Below are positions 1-5,725 of a stretch of DNA of 6,457 bases, piece after piece. A program made the position numbers and the translations under genes. The notes under the pieces were generated by a model that was given only the letters and a program-made list of their open reading frames with translations, was not told the DNA's origin and searched no databases. Source of the DNA: Labilithrix luteola (lineage in GTDB: Bacteria > Myxococcota_A > Polyangia > Polyangiales > Polyangiaceae); the NCBI GenBank assembly GCA_026225435.1, contig JAMFST010001118.1, forward strand, positions 1 to 6,457. Direction: 5' to 3'. Numbering within the stretch: position 1 is the stretch's first letter; every line of letters starts with the position of its first letter.

Positions 1-2562
1 ACGGACGCGCGACGCCACGAGCTGCTCGCGGCGGCGCGCGCGCTGGCGATGCACGTGAAGTACGCGGGACTCGGCACCTTCGAGTTCCTGGTGGCCGAGG
101 AGGCTGCGGGCGACCTTCGGGAGCCCCTGCCGGGTGCTAGCGCAGCACCCGGCTTCTATTTCATGGAAGCGAACCCGCGGTTGCAGGTGGAGCACACCGT
201 CACCGAGGAGGTGACCGGCGTGGATCTGGTGCGCGTGCAGATCCGCATCGCGCTCGGCGCCACGCTCGCCGAGGTGGGGCTCGCCGAGTCTCCGCCCGTC
301 CGCGGCTTCGCCCTGCAGGCGCGGGTGAACCTGCAGACCATCACCGCCGACGGAAGCGCGCGTCCGGCAGCGGGCACGCTCACCGCGTTCACTCCCCCGT
401 CGGGTCCGGGCGTGCGCGTCGACACCTACGGGTACCGCGGGTACGCGACGAGCCTGCGCTACGACGCGCTCCTCGCCAAGGTGATCGTCCGCGACACCGA
501 CTTTCGCGCCACCTGCGCCGCCACCGATCGCGCGCTGAGCGAGCTCGAGATCGACGGCGTGGCGACCAACGTGGCGCTGCTGCGGGCCATCCTCCGCCAC
601 CCGCTCTTTGCGGATGGCGCCAAGGTGGACACGTCGTTCGTCGACGCGCACGCCCGGGAGCTCGCGCCGCCGGCAGCACCGGCGAAGGCGCCCGTCCACG
701 ACGAGGCGGTCCCGGGCGATTCCTTCGTCGTCGCGGCGCCCCTGCAGGCCATGGTCGCGCGGGTTCTCGTCGGCGAAGGCGATCGCGTGAACGCGGGGAC
801 GCCGCTGGTGCAGCTCGAGGCGATGAAGATGGAGCATGTGCTTCGCGCCGAGCGCGCGGGAGTGGTGCGACGCGTGCTCGTCGCTCCGGGCGCGATGGTC
901 GACGAGGACACCCCGCTGCTTCACCTCGGGCGGGCCGACGCGGCGAGCGACGCGGCGAGCGACGCGGCGAGCTCCGACGTCACGACCGAGGCGGCTGCCG
1001 GCGACGACTGGTCGCCGGAGGTGGCAGAGATCGCGCGACGCTTCGCCATGGCCGAGCAGCTCAGCGGCCCGGACAAGATCGCCCGGCAGCACGCCGAGGG
1101 GCGGCGCACCGTGCGCGAGCGCATCACCGACCTCGTCGACCCGGGCAGCTTCGGCGAGATCGGTCGGCTGGCCGGCTTCGGCAGCTACGGCGCGGACGGC
1201 AAGCTGCTCCACGTGACGCCGACCAACTTCGTCGCCGGCACCGCGCGCATCGACCAGCGCCGCGTCGTCATCGGCGCCGACGACTTCACCGGCCGCGGCG
1301 GCTCGGGCGACGCCGCCATCTGGGAGAAGCAGATCCACTCCGAGAAGCTCGCCGGCGAGCTTCGCCTGCCGGTGGTGCGCCTGCTCGACGGCGCCAGCGG
1401 CGGCGGCAGCGTGAAGATGATCATGACCGCCGGCTTCACCTACGTCCCGACCAACCCAGGCTGGGACGCGGTGGTCGACAACCTCTCGCTGGTCCCGGTG
1501 GTGTCCGCCTGCCTCGGGCCGACGGTCGGCCTCGGCGCCGCGCGCCTGGTGATGAGCCACTTCGCCATCATGGTGGAAGGGATCGGGCAGGTGTTCACCG
1601 CTGGCCCGCCGGTGGTGAAGGCGTCGACCGGCGAGGACCTCACGAAGAACGGCCTCGGCGGCGTCGGCGTCCACCGGCGCAACGGCATGGCCGAGCGCTT
1701 CGCCGCCAACGAGGCCGACGCTTTCGACATGATCCGCCGCTTCCTCTCCTACCTGCCCTCGAGCGTGTTCGGCCTGCCGCCGATCGTCGCGTCCAGCGAT
1801 CCGACGGACCGGCGCGACGAAGGCCTGCTCTCCGCCATCCCCCGGTCGGGCAAGCAGCCGTACGCCATCGATCCGATCCTCGACGGCATCTTCGATGCGG
1901 GCTCGATCTTCCGCTACGCCGAGTACGGCGGAGGGACCGTCACCGCCTTCGCCCGGCTGGACGGACATCCGGTCGGCGTGCTGGCGACGGATCCGCATCG
2001 CGGCAGCACGCTGGGGGTCGAAGGCGCGATGGCCGTCACCCGCTTCGTCGACCTGTGCGAGACGTTCCACCTGCCGATGGTCAGCCTCACCGACGTCGCC
2101 GGCATGACCATCGGGCTCACCGCGGAGAAGCGCGGCACCATCCGCTTCGGCGCCCGCGCTCTCGCCGCCATCTACCAGGCGAAGATCCCGCAGGCGGAGA
2201 TCATCCTGCGCCGCGTCTACGGCGTCGGCGGCGCGGGGATGGTCAACCGCCATCGCGCCACGCGCACCTGGGCCTGGCCGTCGGGCGACTGGGGCTCGCT
2301 CCCGAGCAAGGGGGGCGTCGAGGCGGCCTTCCGCGCCGACCTGGCGAAGATCACGGACCCGGCCGCGCGCGCCGCGGAGACCGAGCGCCTCGGGAACGTC
2401 CTGTCCGCCCTCTCCTCTCCCTTCCTCACGGCCGAGCACTTCGGCGTGCAGGACATCATCGATCCGCGCGACAGCCGTGCTCTGCTCTGCGAGTGGGTGC
2501 GCGACGTCTACGCCGTCCTGCCGGAGCACCTCGGCCGCCCGTCGTTCGGCGCCCGCCCATGA
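1..2562 (+). CDS. Single-chain acyl-CoA carboxylase (BC-BCCP-CT fusion), 5' partial
   Basis: Biotin-dependent carboxylase that should carboxylate biotin with ATP and bicarbonate, then transfer CO2 to an acyl-CoA in the cytosol. The frame is open from base 1, so the ATG at 49 is internal; 853 residues are visible. From comparison with E. coli AccC, roughly 245 N-terminal residues, including the ATP-grasp core, are missing. Domains in visible numbering: C-terminal half of biotin carboxylase (1 to about 215) with EANPRLQVEH starting at Glu56, an ARVN arginine and GYATSLRYDALLAKV; an Ala/Pro linker; biotinyl carrier (about 240-310) with AMKMEH, biotin lysine 276; a DAAS-repeat linker; carboxyltransferase (about 335-853) with RRTVRERI, LLDGASGGG at 461-469, GPTVGLGAA at 506-514 and RRVYGVGGAGM at 737-747. 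The carboxyltransferase motifs depart from PccB/AccD5 consensus and look more like single-chain long-chain acyl-CoA carboxylases. The domain assignment is secure; the substrate is not known. Confidence 0.93.
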   Translation, partial: TDARRHELLAAARALAMHVKYAGLGTFEFLVAEEAAGDLREPLPGASAAPGFYFMEANPRLQVEHTVTEEVTGVDLVRVQIRIALGATLAEVGLAESPPVRGFALQARVNLQTITADGSARPAAGTLTAFTPPSGPGVRVDTYGYRGYATSLRYDALLAKVIVRDTDFRATCAATDRALSELEIDGVATNVALLRAILRHPLFADGAKVDTSFVDAHARELAPPAAPAKAPVHDEAVPGDSFVVAAPLQAMVARVLVGEGDRVNAGTPLVQLEAMKMEHVLRAERAGVVRRVLVAPGAMVDEDTPLLHLGRADAASDAASDAASSDVTTEAAAGDDWSPEVAEIARRFAMAEQLSGPDKIARQHAEGRRTVRERITDLVDPGSFGEIGRLAGFGSYGADGKLLHVTPTNFVAGTARIDQRRVVIGADDFTGRGGSGDAAIWEKQIHSEKLAGELRLPVVRLLDGASGGGSVKMIMTAGFTYVPTNPGWDAVVDNLSLVPVVSACLGPTVGLGAARLVMSHFAIMVEGIGQVFTAGPPVVKASTGEDLTKNGLGGVGVHRRNGMAERFAANEADAFDMIRRFLSYLPSSVFGLPPIVASSDPTDRRDEGLLSAIPRSGKQPYAIDPILDGIFDAGSIFRYAEYGGGTVTAFARLDGHPVGVLATDPHRGSTLGVEGAMAVTRFVDLCETFHLPMVSLTDVAGMTIGLTAEKRGTIRFGARALAAIYQAKIPQAEIILRRVYGVGGAGMVNRHRATRTWAWPSGDWGSLPSKGGVEAAFRADLAKITDPAARAAETERLGNVLSALSSPFLTAEHFGVQDIIDPRDSRALLCEWVRDVYAVLPEHLGRPSFGARP
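129..161 (+). other. Terminator-like hairpin inside the carboxylase coding sequence
   Basis: A perfect inverted repeat has 10-base arms, GCCGGGTGCT at 129-138 and AGCACCCGGC at 144-153, around a 5-base loop, and is followed at once by TTCTATTT (154-161). This has the layout of an intrinsic terminator, but it is in the middle of a biotin carboxylase domain, within a stretch (about residues 33-52) that looks inserted relative to short family members such as E. coli AccC. The reading frame continues intact, so it may be a pause or attenuation site, or simply a by-product of a Pro-Gly-Ala-Ser insertion. Confidence 0.4.
937..972 (+). repeat. In-frame tandem repeat, 3 x 12 bp (Asp-Ala-Ala-Ser)
   Basis: Three perfect copies of GACGCGGCGAGC lie head to tail at 937-948, 949-960 and 961-972. 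The unit is a multiple of three and encodes DAAS three times. It falls between the biotinyl domain and the carboxyltransferase domain of the carboxylase, where a flexible linker for the swinging carrier is expected. Perfect identity at the DNA level suggests recent slippage rather than old conservation. Confidence 0.9.
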
Positions 2563-2582
2563 CCACGAAGGAGAGCCCATGA
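2559..2582 (+). other. Seven-codon mini-ORF bridging carboxylase and ligase
   Basis: An ORF reading MTTKESP starts with an ATG that overlaps the carboxylase TGA (ATGA at 2559-2562) and ends with a TGA that overlaps the ligase ATG (ATGA at 2579-2582). The ligase ribosome binding site lies within it. No Shine-Dalgarno sequence precedes its own ATG, so any translation would come from reinitiation by ribosomes finishing the carboxylase. It may be a coupling device or chance; the peptide itself has no recognisable function. Confidence 0.35.
2568..2574 (+). promoter_or_regulatory. Ribosome binding site of the acyl-CoA synthetase gene
   Basis: AAGGAGA ends 4 bases before the ATG at 2579 (core AGGAG with a 5-base spacer). 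It decides the ligase start, because the frame continues open upstream into the carboxylase gene. Confidence 0.8.
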
Positions 2583-4312
2583 CCGAACAGGAGCTGGTCG
2601 ACCGGTTGCGCGCGGACGGAGAGCTCGTCACCGAGCGCCTCGAGCACTGGGCCGCAAAGGCGGGCGCGAAGACGGCGGTGTACTACGGCGAGGACGACGT
2701 GACGGTCAGCTTCGCCGAGCTGGCGGAGCGCGCCGCGTCGATCGCCGGCAACCTCGCCGCGCTGGGGATCAAGAAGGGGGATCGCGTCTCGGTCTTCTGC
2801 GCCAACCCGCTGATCAGCACGTTCCTCATGTACGGCATCTGGCGCGCCGGCGCGCTCTACTGCCCGGTGAACTTCGCCTACAACGGGCGGCTGCTGACCT
2901 ACCAGCTGGACGACACCGCGCCGCAGCTGATCGTCACCGACACGAAGCTGCTGCCGGCGCTCAACGAGGTGTTCCCCGCCCTGGCGAACCGCCCGCCGGT
3001 GATCGTCTACCAGGCGCCGCCCGGCGCGCACGATCACATCGCCGATCGCGTCGCGCTCCACGCGGCGGCCACCGAGATCCCCTGGGCCAAGCTGGTCGCC
3101 CCGGCCGCGGCGCCCGACGTGCGCGTCACCGTGAGCGACGCGGCCAACGTGGTCTACACCTCGGGTACCACCGGCGCGGCCAAGGGGGTCGTGCAGCCGC
3201 ACCGCTGGATGGCGCAGTACAGCCTGGCGCTCCGCCTGCCGATCGTCGATACGGATGTAGTTTACAACGACTTGCCGATGTACCACGTGGGCGGGGCCAT
3301 CGCGAACGTGGTGCGCGCGATGTGGGCCGGCGCCGAGTGCGCCATCTGGGATCGCTTCAGCCCGACCGACTTCTGGCGCCGCATCGAGAAGCGCAGCGTG
3401 ACCGCGGCCATCCTCCTCGACGTGATGATCCCCTGGTTGATGAAGGCGCCCGAGAGCCCGGACGACCGCGCCAGCACCCTCAACAAGGTGCACATGCAGC
3501 CGCTGCCGCTGCACCACCACGCCGTCTCGCAGCGCTTCGGGTTCGACTTCGTCACCGCCGGCTTCGGGCAGACCGAGTCGGGGGCGCCGGTGTGGTGCCT
3601 GCTCGAGGAGACCGCCGCCGGCGAAGGGACGCCCGACGCATCGTATCGAGGCATGTCGCACGAGCAGATGATCGCCCGCGCCCACGAGCTCGGCGTGACG
3701 GTGCTCGACGGCGCAAAGGTGACGCGCAAGGGGCTGATGGGGCGGCCGACCGCCTTCGTCGACGTCTCCATCCGCGACGAGAACGACGACGAGTGCACCG
3801 TCGGCCAGGCCGGTCAGCTCGCGCTCCGTCCGAAGATCCCGCACCTCTTCCTCCACGAGTACCTCGGCAAGCCGCAGGCGACGGTGAACGCCTTCCGCAA
3901 CCTGTGGTTCCACACCGGCGACGCCGCGGTACGGGACGAGGAGGGGCTCTATTACTTCGTCGACCGGATGGGCGATCGCATGCGCGTGCGCGGCGAGAAC
4001 CTCTCGTCGTTCCAGGTCGAGGACATGCTCAACCAGCACGCGCACGTCCAGTTCAGCGCGGTGCTGGCGATCCCCAGCGCGGAGGGGGACGAGGACGACA
4101 TCGTGGCCTTCGTGGTGGCGACGCCGGGCGCGACGCTGGAGGAGGCGACCGTCCACGACTTCGCCCGCGAGACGATGCCGAAGTTCATGCGCCCCAAGCA
4201 CGTGCGCATCATCGACGACCTTCCGCGCACGCCGACCAACAAGGTGGAGAAGTACCGCCTGCGCCAGCGCATCGAGGCGGAGCTACGGGGAGCAGGCAAG
4301 AGCGGTGGCTGA
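2579..4312 (+). CDS. AMP-forming acyl-CoA synthetase (adenylate-forming ligase)
   Basis: A 577-residue cytosolic ligase expected to activate a carboxylic acid with ATP to an acyl-adenylate and then to an acyl-CoA. Core motifs are all present: P-loop YTSGTTGAAKGV at 193-204, LPMYHVGG at 232-239, GFGQTES at 328-334, WFHTGD at 443-448, DRMGDRMRVRGEN at 462-474, and the C-terminal PTNKVEK with probable catalytic lysine 555. The RGEN hinge followed by Ser-Ser and a VED segment resembles CaiC-like and medium/long-chain acyl-CoA ligases. Between GFGQTES and GLMGRP lie about 50 residues, longer than I expect for the family. The ATG at 2579 is chosen because AAGGAGA (2568-2574) precedes it and homologous sequence begins there; the frame stays open further upstream but inside the carboxylase gene. 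It lies 16 bases after the carboxylase stop, so the two are surely co-transcribed. The acid substrate cannot be predicted. Confidence 0.93.
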   Translation: MTEQELVDRLRADGELVTERLEHWAAKAGAKTAVYYGEDDVTVSFAELAERAASIAGNLAALGIKKGDRVSVFCANPLISTFLMYGIWRAGALYCPVNFAYNGRLLTYQLDDTAPQLIVTDTKLLPALNEVFPALANRPPVIVYQAPPGAHDHIADRVALHAAATEIPWAKLVAPAAAPDVRVTVSDAANVVYTSGTTGAAKGVVQPHRWMAQYSLALRLPIVDTDVVYNDLPMYHVGGAIANVVRAMWAGAECAIWDRFSPTDFWRRIEKRSVTAAILLDVMIPWLMKAPESPDDRASTLNKVHMQPLPLHHHAVSQRFGFDFVTAGFGQTESGAPVWCLLEETAAGEGTPDASYRGMSHEQMIARAHELGVTVLDGAKVTRKGLMGRPTAFVDVSIRDENDDECTVGQAGQLALRPKIPHLFLHEYLGKPQATVNAFRNLWFHTGDAAVRDEEGLYYFVDRMGDRMRVRGENLSSFQVEDMLNQHAHVQFSAVLAIPSAEGDEDDIVAFVVATPGATLEEATVHDFARETMPKFMRPKHVRIIDDLPRTPTNKVEKYRLRQRIEAELRGAGKSGG

Positions 4313-4919
4313 GTGGGCGACCCGCACCGCGCGTGACCGGCAGGGGAGCGAGACGCGCGCTCTCCTGGTCGAGAAGGCCACCCTCGTCTTCGCCGAGCGC
4401 GGCTACGCCAACACGACCATCGCCGACATCACCGAGGCGTCGCGCGTGTCGCGCGCCACCTGTTACGTGTATTTTGCATCGAAGGACGACGTCTTCCAGG
4501 CCGTCGCCGAGCGCTTGCGCGACCTGGCGCTGGCCGCGCACGAGCTCCCCGACGTGGACGCGGACGACGTGGTGCTGGTCGCCCGCCGGGCGGTGCGCGG
4601 CTTCTTCGAGATCTACGCGGCGCACGCCGCCGTGCTGCGCGTGATCGAGCACCAGGCGATGGTGAGCCCGGTCATCGCGGAGATCTGGACCGAGACCCGC
4701 GAGCGCCCCCTGCGGCGCACCGTGCGCTTCGTCGAGCGCGTGCGCGCCGCCGGCCACGCTCCCCTCGCCATCTCGCCGCGAGCCCTCGCCGACGCCACCT
4801 TCGCGGTCATCGCCGACTTCGCCCACGCGCCGGCGACGAGCTCGGGGAGCCCGCGCACCCGGCGGACGGTCGAGGAGGCCACCGCCGTGTGCCTCGCGCT
4901 CCTCGGGCTCGGTCCTTAG
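4305..4919 (+). CDS. TetR/AcrR-family transcriptional regulator
   Basis: A 204-residue DNA-binding regulator. Residues 17-65 form a TetR N-terminal domain: a first helix (TRALLVEKATLVFAERGY), then a helix-turn-helix with recognition segment VSRATCYVYF at 48-57 and the SKDDVF helix. The remaining residues are mostly helical and variable, as in TetR ligand-binding and dimerisation domains. The start is GTG at 4305, overlapping the ligase stop by 8 bases; no other start codon occurs in frame before the DNA-binding domain, and a GGGGAG lies at 4287-4292, rather far upstream, so translational coupling to the ligase is likely. Being the last gene of the carboxylase-ligase operon, it plausibly autoregulates that operon in response to an acyl-CoA or acid, but no operator is visible. 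Cys53 in the recognition helix is a mild oddity. Family certain; ligand and targets unknown. Confidence 0.92.
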   Translation: MAEWATRTARDRQGSETRALLVEKATLVFAERGYANTTIADITEASRVSRATCYVYFASKDDVFQAVAERLRDLALAAHELPDVDADDVVLVARRAVRGFFEIYAAHAAVLRVIEHQAMVSPVIAEIWTETRERPLRRTVRFVERVRAAGHAPLAISPRALADATFAVIADFAHAPATSSGSPRTRRTVEEATAVCLALLGLGP

Positions 4920-4939
4920 CTCGACGGAGCGCCGACCGA
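4909..4939. terminator. Stem-loop spanning the two convergent stop codons
   Basis: Outer arms TCGGTC (4909-4914) and GACCGA (4934-4939) enclose an inner hairpin GCTC/GAGC (4919-4922 and 4927-4930) with a GACG loop. Both stop codons, TAG at 4917-4919 on the plus strand and TAA at 4918-4916 on the minus strand, sit within it. No T-tract follows on either side, so if it ends transcription it is not a classical intrinsic terminator. It could act in both directions or be chance pairing in GC-rich DNA. Confidence 0.25.
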
Positions 4940-5725
4940 AGCGAAGTGCTCGAGCAGGTGCCGCGCGACCATGTCCGGCTGCTCGAGCGACACCGAATGC
5001 CCGGCGGCGGCGACGCTGACCGTCTTGCCCCCCGTGGCCCTGGCGATGTTGTCGCTCGAGATCGGCGGCGGGTAGGCGTGGTCCTCGAGGCCGGCGACGG
5101 CCAGCACCGGCACCTTGCACCCGCGCAGCTCCTCGACGATCCGCTTGCGGTGGATCACCTCGTAGGCGGAGTCGCCGATCGACGTGCCGAGCTTGGACAT
5201 GCGCTCCCGCCAGGAGGCCACCACCGGCCCGCGGCTCGCCAGGCTGGTGTCGCCGAACATGATGAACATCAGGTTGTCGAGCACCGGAGGCGCGCCGTGC
5301 TGGCAGAGCACCTCGACCAGCGGAGCGAAGGCCTCGAGCTGGTGCTCCTCCTCGGCCGACGAGCCCAGCGCCGCCGCCGACAGCAGCAGCTCCGGGTGCC
5401 GCACGGCCAGGCGCAAGGCCACGAAACCGCCCATCGAGTTGCCCACCACGTGCGCCCGCCCGAGCTCCAGGTGGCGCATCAGCCCCGCCAGATCCTCCGT
5501 CAGTCGATCGACGGACACCTCGGCGCGCGTGCCGTGATCGCTCTCACCGTGGTTGCGATGGTCGGGCGCGATGACCCGGAGCCCCTTGGCCACGAGGATC
5601 GCGCTCAGCGGCTCGAACATCGTGTGGTCGAAGAAGAGCGAGTGCGAGAGCACCACCGGGGTGCCTCCACGCGGTCCGCTGTCGGTGAAGGCGAGATCGG
5701 CGCCGTTGATTCGTGCCTTGTTCAT
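4916..5725 (-). CDS. Alpha/beta-hydrolase
   Basis: A 269-residue soluble alpha/beta-hydrolase of usual length, without signal peptide or membrane segment. The nucleophile elbow is GNSMGG with Ser97; Asp215 in AGLEDHAYPP and His243 in AGHSVSLEQP complete a canonical triad. The early LSHSLFFDHTMF segment (26-37) supplies the oxyanion region, and APDHRNHGES (53-62) is the usual strand-turn motif. The overall pattern resembles 3-oxoadipate enol-lactonase, arylesterase and haloperoxidase-like hydrolases, so an ester, lactone or thioester could be the substrate; I cannot choose among them. The ATG at 5725 has an AAGGAG site on its strand (5736-5731), and it overlaps the TGA of the upstream TetR gene as ATGA, so the two are co-transcribed and probably translationally coupled. 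Its TAA overlaps the TAG of the convergent plus-strand TetR gene. Confidence 0.92.
   Translation of the reverse strand: MNKARINGADLAFTDSGPRGGTPVVLSHSLFFDHTMFEPLSAILVAKGLRVIAPDHRNHGESDHGTRAEVSVDRLTEDLAGLMRHLELGRAHVVGNSMGGFVALRLAVRHPELLLSAAALGSSAEEEHQLEAFAPLVEVLCQHGAPPVLDNLMFIMFGDTSLASRGPVVASWRERMSKLGTSIGDSAYEVIHRKRIVEELRGCKVPVLAVAGLEDHAYPPPISSDNIARATGGKTVSVAAAGHSVSLEQPDMVARHLLEHFASVGAPSS

Noticed and set aside
49..51. ATG at 49 as the carboxylase start
   Set aside because: The frame is open upstream to base 1 and those codons continue the biotin carboxylase domain (an alpha-helical stretch before YAGLGTFEFL); the catalytic N-terminal half would otherwise be missing.
3247..3275. Lower-GC stretch in the ligase gene (around ACGGATGTAGTTTACAACG) as a possible internal promoter
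   Set aside because: It is short, fully within a continuous coding frame just before the LPMYHVGG motif, and has no gene start downstream that would need it.
2456..4201. A 581-codon open frame on the minus strand opposite the acyl-CoA synthetase gene
   Set aside because: Its translation is rich in Arg, His, Val and Ala with no recognisable motifs, the pattern expected antisense to a GC-rich gene. The plus strand carries all the adenylate-forming ligase motifs over the same bases.
4462..4484. AT-richer patch in the plus-strand TetR gene, considered as transferred DNA or a promoter
   Set aside because: It encodes the conserved Cys-Tyr-Val-Tyr-Phe-Ala recognition-helix residues, whose codons are naturally lower in GC; no -35/-10 arrangement with a downstream start is present.
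3322..4644. A 440-codon plus-strand open frame in another frame over ligase and TetR
   Set aside because: It is Arg-rich throughout and overlaps two well-supported genes; a GC-rich frame artefact.
4209..5120. A 303-codon minus-strand open frame across the TetR/hydrolase junction
   Set aside because: It is Arg/Gly/Ala-rich and low in complexity, runs antisense to the TetR gene and out of frame with the hydrolase, and has no domain motif.
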